Below, in pieces: positions 1-6,904 of a stretch of DNA of 23,848 bases. The position numbers were made by a program, and so were the translations under genes. The stretch covers positions 1 to 23,848 of the forward strand of contig JAUIJG010000017.1 in NCBI GenBank assembly GCA_030431355.1, written 5' to 3'. The stretch's first letter is position 1. Every line of letters starts with the position of its first letter. Source of the DNA: a bacterium (lineage in GTDB: Bacteria > Cyanobacteriota > Vampirovibrionia > Obscuribacterales > Obscuribacteraceae). The notes under the pieces are model-generated. The model was not told where the DNA came from, did not search any database, and saw only the letters and a program-made list of their open reading frames with translations.

Positions 1-116
1 GTCGCCGTTGTCACTTTATACGTGGGTGACAAAAGTCGTTAAATCAGTCTGGACTTCGGACCAATTCTAACGGGTTTGTTTTTCTTAGAACTTCTTGTCT
101 ACTCTCTTGGCGGAAT

Positions 117-389
117 TTATACGTCAGCGGACTCTTTCTCCACGAGCTTTACTGTGAAATCAAGGGTTTCCTGCATTCCGATCAATTGTTTTGTCAGGTC
201 GTCAACCTGAGACTCCAACTCTCTTACGCGGGCTTCCAGCTTCTCTGTTTTGTCAGTTTCCGGCCGGTTTGTTGATTCCACCCTCAATTTTTCGGCGTAG
301 GCCTCTGCCATGGGTCTACCGAAAGCGGCCATAGCAACTAGAGCTAAGATGAAGATCCCGCCTAAAATTGCTAGTTCGTAATAAATCAT
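117..389 (-). CDS. Small membrane-anchored coiled-coil protein, unknown function
   Basis: This 90-residue protein has a single hydrophobic N-terminal segment (about residues 5-23). A charged helical region follows, and residues 48-85 show heptad-like spacing (LEARVRELESQVDDLTKQL) typical of a coiled coil. The expected topology is one membrane helix with a cytoplasmic coiled-coil tail. I see no enzyme motif and no clear Shine-Dalgarno sequence before the ATG. The gene stands alone, with a tRNA on the opposite strand upstream of it. Small proteins of this shape often act as scaffolds or partners of membrane complexes, but nothing here identifies a partner. Confidence 0.7.
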   Translation of the reverse strand: MIYYELAILGGIFILALVAMAAFGRPMAEAYAEKLRVESTNRPETDKTEKLEARVRELESQVDDLTKQLIGMQETLDFTVKLVEKESADV

Positions 390-511
390 TTCACTAACCG
401 GATACGCCTACGTTACCATCATAGCGGGCGATCAGCCGATTGTTGCGATTTCATAATTTCGATTTAAGCTTGACACTGAAAGGTCCGTCTAAGGATAATC
501 ATCTACCCTGA

Positions 512-585
512 GGCACGGTAGCTCAGAAGGTTAGAGCGGGCGACTCATAACCGCCAGGCCGACAGTTCGATTCTGTCCCGTGCCA
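512..585 (+). tRNA. tRNA with CAT anticodon (elongator Met or Ile2)
   Basis: A full cloverleaf can be drawn. The acceptor stem is 512-518 with 578-584 (GGCACGG/CCGTGCC), the D stem 521-524 with 534-537, the anticodon stem 539-543 with 551-555, and the T stem 561-565 with 573-577. The anticodon CAT lies at 546-548 inside the loop CTCATAA. The last pair of the anticodon stem is an A-C mismatch (543/551). The discriminator is A585, CCA is not encoded, and a T run follows at once. A G1-C72 pair rules against initiator tRNA. CAT can be read as Met or, after lysidine modification by TilS, as Ile for AUA codons. The anticodon arm GGCGACTCATAACCGCC resembles tRNA-Ile2 as much as elongator Met, so the identity is left open. 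Confidence 0.9.
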
Positions 586-611
586 TTTTTTATACTAGAA
601 ATATAAAGATA

Positions 612-644
612 ACCGTATCTGGTGCTATCAAGGCTGATACCGGT
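612..644 (-). terminator. Possible terminator hairpin at the 3' end of the TonB-C-like gene
   Basis: 612-619 (ACCGTATC) pairs with 636-644 (GATACCGGT) with one bulged base. The stem overlaps the last codons of the minus-strand gene ending at 628. On the minus strand it is followed by an AT-rich stretch, but not by a clean T run. It lies between a convergent tRNA and CDS, where a terminator is expected. Confidence 0.35.
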
Positions 645-1473
645 AGCGCTCCACGTCATTGAATTTAAAGAACTGTCTTCCTCCGGTGGCAGCGGTTTTG
701 ATTCCCGCGTTCTGGCTCACGGAGATTCTTTTGGAGCGACCGGGGAACTTTAGGATGGCGGAGCCTTCCAGGGCGCGCACCGAATTTAGCACTGCTTGAT
801 CATAGTCTGGGAAGCCTGATGAATGCAGTAGTTTCAGGTTGGAAATTCTTCTGTCGTTGGATATTTTGCAGGAAAACCAGGCGATAGTTCCCATGGGGAA
901 TTTGCTCACCATGGTCTGTCTTGCCGGATCCCATTTGATTTGAGGATTGTCCGGATCATTCATCGCTTGAGTTACACCGGACTGTACCGACCAGAGAAAT
1001 CTGTTGCGCCATTTATCCCAGGCGATGGCCAGCTCTTTGTCTCCATAGTCGGGATCCTGGCTCTCCAACTGTCCGCCTTCTTTCTGGACAGTAGCATTCA
1101 AGGTTCTATCGGAGGCGCTGCCTTTGAGAACATTCTTGGGCTTGTCCAGGCTGCCGAAACGGCGCCGAAACTCAATATCGCCTTCGTCCTCCACATTACC
1201 CTGGAGCGCGTCATCATCGTCTTTGCCTTCCAGGGGCGAGGCGCTGTCCAGGGTTCCCTGTCCGGATTTGAGCTTGTCTTCGCTTGCGGAGCCAGGAAGA
1301 ACCGGAGTCGGCATCGTGAAATCCGGCTTCGCTTTCTCCACCGTAGTGGGCTCTATGCTGGTCTGATCGACTGAGCCTTGCAATGTGTCAGCCTGGCAGG
1401 GCGCTGTAGTAATAAATGCCAGAATAAGAGTAGCGGCGGGCAATATTTGTTCAATTTTGGCTGGCTTTTTCAT
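628..1473 (-). CDS. Secreted protein with low-complexity repeats and a TonB/TolA-like C-terminal domain
   Basis: The N-terminus is a signal peptide (lysine-rich start, then hydrophobic ILPAATLILAFITTAP, likely cleaved near CQA-D). A long acidic, disordered linker follows with recurring short units such as LQGSVD, LPGSASEDKL, LQGNVED and LKGSASDRTL. Roughly the last 125 residues form the folded part. The segment MGTIAWFSCKISNDRRISNL followed by SSGFPDYDQAVLNSVRAL matches the TonB/TolA C-terminal pattern: a strand, then 'G...D.A...A...' helix. It lacks the membrane anchor and proline-rich spacer of a true TonB, so it is probably a periplasmic protein using this fold for binding. An in-frame GTG at 1485 would add four residues; neither start has a good ribosome binding site. 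It diverges from tilS. Confidence 0.75.
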   Translation of the reverse strand: MKKPAKIEQILPAATLILAFITTAPCQADTLQGSVDQTSIEPTTVEKAKPDFTMPTPVLPGSASEDKLKSGQGTLDSASPLEGKDDDDALQGNVEDEGDIEFRRRFGSLDKPKNVLKGSASDRTLNATVQKEGGQLESQDPDYGDKELAIAWDKWRNRFLWSVQSGVTQAMNDPDNPQIKWDPARQTMVSKFPMGTIAWFSCKISNDRRISNLKLLHSSGFPDYDQAVLNSVRALEGSAILKFPGRSKRISVSQNAGIKTAATGGRQFFKFNDVERYRYQP

Positions 1474-1551
1474 CTTATCTTTCACGGGAAGCGGTCTTGA
1501 AGGCTTATGTTTTCAAAAGGGTCTTTTCTGTAGGATAACCTAAAACTTCAA

Positions 1552-1557
1552 TATAAT
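1552..1557 (+). promoter_or_regulatory. Consensus -10 box of the tilS promoter
   Basis: A perfect TATAAT lies just upstream of tilS. Transcription would begin 6-8 bases further on, at about 1563-1565, on or beside the proposed start codon. No convincing -35 box is present at 16-18 bases. Confidence 0.45.
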
Positions 1558-1562
1558 AAAAT

Positions 1563-3125
1563 GTGCCAATGGAAAGCGCAGAAAAACCACCATCCTATAA
1601 AGAACGGTTCATCGAAAAGGTATCCTCCGCTTACGCCAGGGAGCTGGACAAAGTCTGCGGTCTGGTGGATTCCTGGAGTGTGAGAAGACCGGTTTTGGGT
1701 ATATCCGGCGGACCGGATTCCACTGCCCTTCTTATGGCGGTGCAGTCTTTTGCCGGAGACCGGGGAATCAAGATTAGACCGCTTCATGTTAATCACAAAC
1801 TGCGCTCCAGCGAGTCCGAAGAGGATGAGGAGTTTTGTAGAAATCTCTGCAAAAACTTGGGTCTGGAGCTGGAAGTGCGCTCTTTATCGAGACCCTCCTA
1901 TGGACCGGATACACCTTCTGAAGATGAGTTGAGAAAAGCGCGGTACTCAATTTTTCTGGACTACGCAAGAAGTATCGACTCGGGCCTTATTCTTACCGGT
2001 CATACCGTCGACGATCAGTTGGAAACTATGCTCTTTCGCCTGTTTCGTGGAACCTCCCCTTCCGGGCTCCTGGGCATGAGGGGGATTCGCAAACTTACGC
2101 CCGAGGACGATATCTGGCTGATGAGGCCCCTTCTCGACCTGGAGAAAGTTGATTGTTTGAAATATCTCGCCGCATGTGAGACCCAGGCCAGGGAAGATAG
2201 CTCAAACTCCCGGGCAGACTATGATCGCAACTATATCCGCCACCACCTCATTCCCGTTGTGGAGAATAGATTCAGCCAGTGGAAGCGGAGCTTGCTAAGG
2301 TTGCATGATGTGGTCACAACCGAAGAAGAGTATTTCGGATTAGTAGTAGAGAGCAATCTGGAAGAGGTTAGAAATTCCGCTCGTCGAAAATCAAATGACA
2401 AAGCGATTTATTGGAATCTAGATCAGTTGAAGGAGATTCATAAGGCCGTTCTCCGCCGTATGATCGCCAGGCAGTTCAGAGAGCTTGACCTGGAGCCGAG
2501 TTTTGAGAGGATTTCATATGTTACTGATCTGGTTGATCGAGAAGATGCCGGAGGGGCCGTCACTCTTTCGGACTTTCTTGAAGCACGAATAGACAAGGAT
2601 AAGAGGGTATTAGCTTTTAAAATGTTGGACCACGAGTCGGAGAGAAGAAGGAGAAATTTCCTGGCCAATCAAGAGACCGAGGTCCACTTTCCTGCAATTA
2701 CATCTGACAGGGGAAGCTCCTCAAATCTTGTCACCTGGTTGAATAAAAGTCTTCGAATTTCCCGGTTTGGAAGCGATGATGAATTGAAGTTTCCGGACAG
2801 GAGGGCCCTGGAAGCCCTGGTGGATTTCAAGGCCGAGGAAGGGTCGGTCTGCGTGAGGATGCGAAGAGCCGGGGACATGATTCAGCCTTTCGGCATGGAT
2901 GAGATGGTGAGGCTCAAAAAGTATTTGCACTCAAATAAACCGAATGATCCCGAGACCCTGCCTCCTTTTCAAAGGGATATGAAGACGGTCATAGTGCTTG
3001 CGCGCGGAGAAGAAGTGCTCTGGGTGCCGGGTTACGGATTGAGTGAAAAACTCCGCACCCGGGGACGGCCATCATTTGTCATGAAGTGGCTTGATCTAGC
3101 CAGTGGCGGTCCGATTCTAGCCTGA
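1563..3125 (+). CDS. tilS: tRNA(Ile)-lysidine synthase
   Basis: TilS attaches lysine to C34 of the CAT-anticodon tRNA-Ile so that it reads AUA; the reaction uses ATP in the cytoplasm. The N-terminal PP-loop is clear: SGGPDS at residues 48-53, followed by a conserved HVNHKLR segment and TGHTVDDQLET further on. A linker region follows. The C-terminal part, including VCVRMRRAGDMIQPFG and the LKKYLHSNK stretch, matches the TilS C-terminal substrate-binding domain. At 520 residues it is slightly longer than common TilS proteins. The start may be GTG 1563 or ATG 1569. Neither has a Shine-Dalgarno sequence, and the -10 box is so close that the message may be leaderless. A CAT tRNA, a possible substrate, lies about 1 kb upstream. 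Confidence 0.95.
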   Translation: MPMESAEKPPSYKERFIEKVSSAYARELDKVCGLVDSWSVRRPVLGISGGPDSTALLMAVQSFAGDRGIKIRPLHVNHKLRSSESEEDEEFCRNLCKNLGLELEVRSLSRPSYGPDTPSEDELRKARYSIFLDYARSIDSGLILTGHTVDDQLETMLFRLFRGTSPSGLLGMRGIRKLTPEDDIWLMRPLLDLEKVDCLKYLAACETQAREDSSNSRADYDRNYIRHHLIPVVENRFSQWKRSLLRLHDVVTTEEEYFGLVVESNLEEVRNSARRKSNDKAIYWNLDQLKEIHKAVLRRMIARQFRELDLEPSFERISYVTDLVDREDAGGAVTLSDFLEARIDKDKRVLAFKMLDHESERRRRNFLANQETEVHFPAITSDRGSSSNLVTWLNKSLRISRFGSDDELKFPDRRALEALVDFKAEEGSVCVRMRRAGDMIQPFGMDEMVRLKKYLHSNKPNDPETLPPFQRDMKTVIVLARGEEVLWVPGYGLSEKLRTRGRPSFVMKWLDLASGGPILA

Positions 3126-3140
3126 GGCTAGGGTCGGACC
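3108..3140 (+). terminator. 15-bp hairpin with the tilS stop codon as its loop
   Basis: 3108-3122 pairs with 3126-3140 along all 15 positions, with two G-U wobbles. The three loop bases 3123-3125 are the TGA stop of tilS. No T run follows directly, so it may be a 3'-end protecting structure rather than a classical intrinsic terminator. Confidence 0.5.
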
Positions 3141-3341
3141 TGGCTGACCGTTATCGGAAGCTTAATATTTTCCGTAGGATGGCAACCGGGGTCAAACTTC
3201 GCAATTGCCTCCTTTGCTTTGCTTTCTAGAATTCTGGTTGAGCGGTGGAATCGCTTGTCAGGACCAGGTATTTGACAATTTTAGTCCTCGGGCTTGGAAA
3301 ACAGGCTAACTTGAGGAATATTTGCCATACTAGAAGAAGCA

Positions 3342-3378
3342 ACAGTCACATGTCCGACCCGGCTACATGCTGTTTTTT
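3342..3378 (+). terminator. Intrinsic terminator downstream of tilS
   Basis: ACAG (3342-3345) and CATGT (3349-3353) pair with ACATG (3365-3369) and CTGT (3370-3373), with a TCA bulge. A small inner CCG/CGG helix is possible. A run of six T follows (3373-3378). It would separate tilS from ftsH. Confidence 0.55.
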
Positions 3379-3479
3379 CGTTATCCCTTTTGCTATAGAC
3401 GATCAGGACTGTTGTCTGAAGTATTATCAGCTTCGGGCTCAAAAGCCTGTCCAGAGCTATAATAGAGCTAATAGTGACA

Positions 3480-3509
3480 TGATATAATTCCAGTCGGGTT
3501 ATTGTGGAG
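3480..3509 (+). promoter_or_regulatory. Extended -10 promoter and ribosome binding site of ftsH
   Basis: TGATATAAT at 3480-3488 is a perfect extended -10 element (TG-N-TATAAT), which does not need a strong -35. A second TATAAT lies at 3458-3463. Initiation near 3495 gives a leader of about 23 bases containing GGAG at 3506-3509, eight bases before the ATG of ftsH. Confidence 0.6.
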
Positions 3510-3517
3510 TAAATTAC

Positions 3518-5512
3518 ATGAGGAAATACGGTACTACTTGGGCCGTTTTTGTTTTACTACTTGTCTTGGTGGTGTTCATCTTTTCGTTGTCGAGCATCAA
3601 CAAGAAAGAAGGGCCCACAACATATTCCAGCCTCATAAAGACCATTCGCAATGAGCCCGACTCCATTGAAAAGATCATCATGACCAATGGAGAGGCCACC
3701 GTTCAGGTCAAATACAAAGGCGAAGAACGAGAGAAGCCTATCCCGGTTGTTGTGCCCAAAGAATCCAAAGAGATTCTGATCAAGAAGCTTGAAGACGCCG
3801 GAATCCCTGTTGATGTCAAGGATGTGGACAAGTCCGGTTTCTGGTTCAGCATGATCAGCTCCTTTTTCCTCCCCATTCTTATCCTGGTCGGTCTACTTCT
3901 GATGTTCCGCAGCGCTCAGTCGGGCGGAAATCAGGCCATGAGCTTCGGTCGCAGTAAGGCCAAGCTGATGGTAGACAACAAAGTGAAAGTCTCTTTCGCC
4001 GATGTGGCCGGAATCGACGAAGCTAAGTACGAACTGCAAGAAGTGGTGGATTTCCTCAAAAATCCGGAGAAATTCCAGGCCCTCGGTGCACGTATCCCCA
4101 GAGGCGTCTTGCTTGTTGGTGCTCCTGGTACCGGTAAAACCTTGCTTGCCAAGGCGGTGGCGGGTGAAGCGGGTGTTCCCTTCTTCAGCATCTCCGGCTC
4201 GGATTTCGTTGAAATGTTTGTCGGTGTGGGTGCTTCCCGGGTTCGTGATCTTTTCGACCAGGCTAAAAAGCACGCTCCTTGTATTGTTTTTGTCGATGAG
4301 ATCGATGCTGTCGGTCGTCAGCGTGGAGCCGGTTTAGGCGGCGGTCATGACGAGAGAGAGCAGACCCTCAACCAACTTCTGGTAGAAATGGACGGATTTG
4401 AAGGCACCACTGGAATCATTGTGGTTGCCGCCACCAACCGTCCTGATATCCTTGACTCCGCTCTTCTCAGACCTGGTCGATTCGACCGTCAGGTGGTTAT
4501 TGATCCGCCCGATGTTGTTGGTCGTGAGAAGATCTTGAAAGTACACGCCAAGGGCAAGCCCATCGCAAAAGATGTGGAGCTCAAAATTCTTGCCAAGCGT
4601 ACACCCGGATTTACCGGCGCGGATCTCTCCAACCTTCTCAATGAAGCGGCATTGCAGGCTGCTCGTCAGGACAAGCTCGAAATCGGCATGGAAGATATGG
4701 AGCTTGCCATAGACAAAGTCTGTCTTGGACCTGAGAAGAAATCCAGAATCATCTCCGCCAAAGAGAAGGAGATGACCGCTTATCACGAGGTAGGTCACGC
4801 TCTGATGAGCTTGCTCTTGCCCAGCGCGCATCCGCTCCATAAGGTGACGATTATTCCCCGAGGCTTCGCCCTTGGTGTCACGATGATGCTTCCGGATGAA
4901 GATCTCCTTTCTCAAACCAAGTCACAGCTGATTGCTGAAATTGGTGTGGCTCTTGGCGGTAGAGTTGCCGAAGAGTTGATTTACAATGATGTCACCACCG
5001 GTGCTCAGAATGACTTGCAGAAGAGCACCAGCATCGCCCGTAAGATGGTTACCTCCTACGGAATGAGCGACCGGCTTGGACCGCTTACCTTTGGCAAGCG
5101 GAATGAACAGGTCTTTCTGGGAAGGGACTTCGGCCACGAGCGTGATTATGGTGAGAACATCGCCACCATTATCGACGAAGAGATTTCACGCTTTATCTCT
5201 GAGCAACATGAAATTGTAAGAGATTTACTGGTTAAACACCGTCCCCATATGGATGCAATCGTCAAGGTCTTGCTTGAGAAAGAGACCCTTGAGAGAGCTG
5301 AAGTGGACGCTATCATGGAAGACGTGAAGAAGCGGCTTGCCGCAGGAGAAGATCCGACCAGCTTCGGTCCTCCCAGTATCACCGGTGGTACCGGTGGTGA
5401 AGAGGGCAAGATCAAGCTTTCTACTCCTGAAAAGGAAGAGGTAGAGTCCGGGGGCAAAGATGATGATTCCCAGGATGATAAGGCTCCAGACTGGAAGCCC
5501 AGTTTTGCCTGA
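3518..5512 (+). CDS. ftsH: ATP-dependent zinc metalloprotease FtsH
   Basis: FtsH is a hexameric membrane protease that pulls out and degrades damaged or regulatory membrane and soluble proteins. Two membrane helices are visible (about residues 8-27 and 108-130), flanking the short external domain. The AAA+ module has Walker A GAPGTGKT at 201-208, Walker B IVFVDEID at 256-263, and the second region of homology around [19 protein letters not shown]. The zinc site is HEVGH at 423-427 (the common form is HEAGH), with a further acidic ligand in TTGAQNDL near D499. The length of 664 is a little over average because of an acidic, disordered tail after about residue 610. It has its own promoter and a GGAG site. 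The next gene begins at its stop codon, so the two are probably translated together. Confidence 0.98.
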   Translation: MRKYGTTWAVFVLLLVLVVFIFSLSSINKKEGPTTYSSLIKTIRNEPDSIEKIIMTNGEATVQVKYKGEEREKPIPVVVPKESKEILIKKLEDAGIPVDVKDVDKSGFWFSMISSFFLPILILVGLLLMFRSAQSGGNQAMSFGRSKAKLMVDNKVKVSFADVAGIDEAKYELQEVVDFLKNPEKFQALGARIPRGVLLVGAPGTGKTLLAKAVAGEAGVPFFSISGSDFVEMFVGVGASRVRDLFDQAKKHAPCIVFVDEIDAVGRQRGAGLGGGHDEREQTLNQLLVEMDGFEGTTGIIVVAATNRPDILDSALLRPGRFDRQVVIDPPDVVGREKILKVHAKGKPIAKDVELKILAKRTPGFTGADLSNLLNEAALQAARQDKLEIGMEDMELAIDKVCLGPEKKSRIISAKEKEMTAYHEVGHALMSLLLPSAHPLHKVTIIPRGFALGVTMMLPDEDLLSQTKSQLIAEIGVALGGRVAEELIYNDVTTGAQNDLQKSTSIARKMVTSYGMSDRLGPLTFGKRNEQVFLGRDFGHERDYGENIATIIDEEISRFISEQHEIVRDLLVKHRPHMDAIVKVLLEKETLERAEVDAIMEDVKKRLAAGEDPTSFGPPSITGGTGGEEGKIKLSTPEKEEVESGGKDDDSQDDKAPDWKPSFA

Positions 5513-6080
5513 TCGCACTCGTAGTCGTGCCGCATCTTGTCTTTTCATATCTGTGATTGCTATCGCGATAGGTCTATCCTGGGTTAGCTTGCCTGGGCAC
5601 TGTGATGAAGCCGGACCTGCTAACCAAGAGTCTGAAACTTCTGAGAGAGAGCAGTCAGACGATAAAGGGAAAGAGAGTAAGAAAGCTGCTCCCATGACCG
5701 AAGAGGAGCAGAAGAAGTACTTTAAGACCTGGTTCGATGCTTTCTATGGCAAGCTCTATTACGCAAAGGATGTGGCAGACGTCATCCCCTACTACACTGC
5801 GCACTGTCGTAGGAGCATGGCCCAGCAGGTCGGCACCACCCGCTTGCAGACCCTCAACAAATTGCGCGGTACATATATAGGTAGTCCAAAAATCGTAAAA
5901 GTAATCAACCATCCCGGGGGCCGCAGTCTGGACGTGAAGGTGGAAGGGAATATAGCCGTGAACCAGCGTAATGGTTATGGCTACTGTATTTATAGAATGA
6001 TCAAGGAAAGTGGCATCTGGAAGATTGACAGTGCTGCTTCCCGGGGTAAATTTACCGGAGCCGGAATGCGGCGTTGGTAA
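5505..6080 (+). CDS. Secreted NTF2-like protein coupled to ftsH
   Basis: The reading frame is open from 5460, inside ftsH. I prefer TTG 5505: it has GGAAG seven bases upstream, and it gives a textbook signal peptide (basic RTRSR, hydrophobic CLFISVIAIAIGLSWVSL, cleavage near GHC-DEA). It also overlaps the ftsH stop by eight bases, which suits coupled translation. ATG 5475 and ATG 5460 are alternatives with longer overlaps. After a charged linker comes one domain of about 110 residues: a helical start (KKYFKTWFDAFYGKLY), then strands around SLDVKVEGNIAVN and YCIYRMIKESGIWKIDSA. The closing 'W.ID' strand is what SnoaL/NTF2-like secreted domains show, so I assign that fold tentatively. The role is unknown; the context suggests envelope quality control with FtsH. 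Confidence 0.7.
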   Translation: MPDRTRSRAASCLFISVIAIAIGLSWVSLPGHCDEAGPANQESETSEREQSDDKGKESKKAAPMTEEEQKKYFKTWFDAFYGKLYYAKDVADVIPYYTAHCRRSMAQQVGTTRLQTLNKLRGTYIGSPKIVKVINHPGGRSLDVKVEGNIAVNQRNGYGYCIYRMIKESGIWKIDSAASRGKFTGAGMRRW

Positions 6081-6131
6081 AACTATCTTTTGTATACTAA
6101 GGCTCTCTTTGGCTAAAGCTGGGAAGCAATT

Positions 6132-6590
6132 TTAGGGCGCTTTTCTGACAGAAGCCACGCTTCCGACAATTTTGTCATCTGTGTCTATTAGCGGTCTTGC
6201 CGTAATCTGGTAGATGGTTTCGCCAATTTCGACCACCTCTCCGGCGCTGGAGTCTGCGTTGCCATTGCTGCCTGAGGAAGCTTTGAGAAGATAAGGCGTA
6301 ATCTCTTCTTCGGAGAGCATCTCCTTGGATTGGTCGTTCATGAACATGACATTTCCGTCCGCGTCCATGGCATAAACGCCTTCCGAGATATTGTTCAAAA
6401 CTATCTGATAGCGGGCTATCTGTTCCTTGTTGTAGTTGGCGGTGAACCTTTGCTCCGCCAGCTCTTGTTCTAGACGTTCGACGGTCTTTTCAAATTTGAT
6501 CAGCTGTTCTTTCTGGGACCATCTCTGCTTCTCTAAAACATCTTCCAGCCTCTGGAGTTTTGATTTCAGGCGAATTGATTCATCATTCAT
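6132..6590 (-). CDS. Small PAS-domain protein with N-terminal coiled coil
   Basis: Residues 5-55 form a charged coiled coil (LEDVLEKQRWSQ, FEKTVERLEQELAEQ). They lead into one PAS domain starting at YQIVLNNISEGVYAMDADGNV with the usual N-D motif (MFMNDQSKEML), and ending in YQITARPLIDTDDKIVGSVA. There is no kinase, cyclase or other output domain, so it probably senses a ligand or redox state and passes the signal by dimerising with a partner. ATG 6590 is preferred over ATG 6596, because GGAG lies eight bases from the former and only two from the latter. It faces the secreted ftsH neighbour tail to tail. Confidence 0.8.
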   Translation of the reverse strand: MNDESIRLKSKLQRLEDVLEKQRWSQKEQLIKFEKTVERLEQELAEQRFTANYNKEQIARYQIVLNNISEGVYAMDADGNVMFMNDQSKEMLSEEEITPYLLKASSGSNGNADSSAGEVVEIGETIYQITARPLIDTDDKIVGSVASVRKAP

Positions 6591-6596
6591 GGTCAT

Positions 6597-6904
6597 TTCT
6601 CCGCAAGAGCGCTGGAACTTTTGGAAGTTTAGGGATAACTAAAAGGTGGTCAGGCTAATTTGAATTGGTTCTGGTATCGTATATGGTTCCATGCTCGAAA
6701 GGGTCTTTTTCTCTTTTGATGTTGTCAAATAGTATCGGCACGCACTACTTGGTTTTTCCTATCCTTTTTATTGGTTTATTAGAGCATTCTTAAACCTTTA
6801 GGATCTATTCCATAAATATACTTTCGACATGATATTTTGAATGGGTTCCAGTGGCTGAAAAGCACTGGTAAAGATACTTATGATCAATCTGGGAGGGTCT
6901 CAAC
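6597..6904. other. Divergent regulatory region between PAS gene and aldehyde dehydrogenase (308 bases)
   Basis: AT-rich and without a credible gene. It contains the ribosome binding sites of both flanking genes (GGGAGG at 6891-6896 serves the dehydrogenase, eight bases before its GTG). It also contains a perfect inverted repeat CCAGTG/CACTGG at 6848-6868 and a TATACT-like hexamer near 6820. The promoters of both genes must lie here, but I cannot fix them. Confidence 0.5.
6848..6868. repeat. Inverted repeat upstream of the aldehyde dehydrogenase
   Basis: CCAGTG (6848-6853) and CACTGG (6863-6868) are perfect inverted copies separated by nine bases. They lie about 36 bases before the start codon. 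This could be a small operator or a leader hairpin. Confidence 0.35.

Larger units (their letters stand above)
3126..3517 (+). other. tilS-ftsH intergenic region (392 bases)
   Basis: The gap holds the right arm of the tilS 3' hairpin, a terminator-like hairpin at 3342-3378, two TATAAT boxes (3458-3463 and 3483-3488) and the ftsH ribosome binding site. An 80-codon frame at 3245-3487 is open, but it has no ribosome binding site or recognisable protein pattern and overlaps the terminator and promoter signals, so I do not call it. In many Firmicutes hpt sits between tilS and ftsH; no hpt remnant is visible here. Confidence 0.6.

Noticed and set aside
8..32. Inverted repeat TTGTCAC/GTGACAA at the left edge
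   Set aside because: It is only seven bases with an 11-base spacer at the window border; its context is cut off and it may be chance.
940..1374. Plus-strand open frame of 144 codons
   Set aside because: It lies antisense inside the secreted TonB-C-like gene, and its product has no domain pattern or ribosome binding site.
3272..3277. TTGACA as a -35 box for a small RNA ending at the terminator 3342-3378
   Set aside because: No acceptable -10 hexamer lies 16-18 bases downstream.
3245..3487. Plus-strand open frame of 80 codons between tilS and ftsH
   Set aside because: It overlaps the terminator and the promoter boxes of ftsH, has no ribosome binding site, and resembles no protein.
4334..4915. 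Minus-strand open frame of 193 codons
   Set aside because: It is antisense to the highly conserved AAA+ and protease part of ftsH, so it is a shadow.
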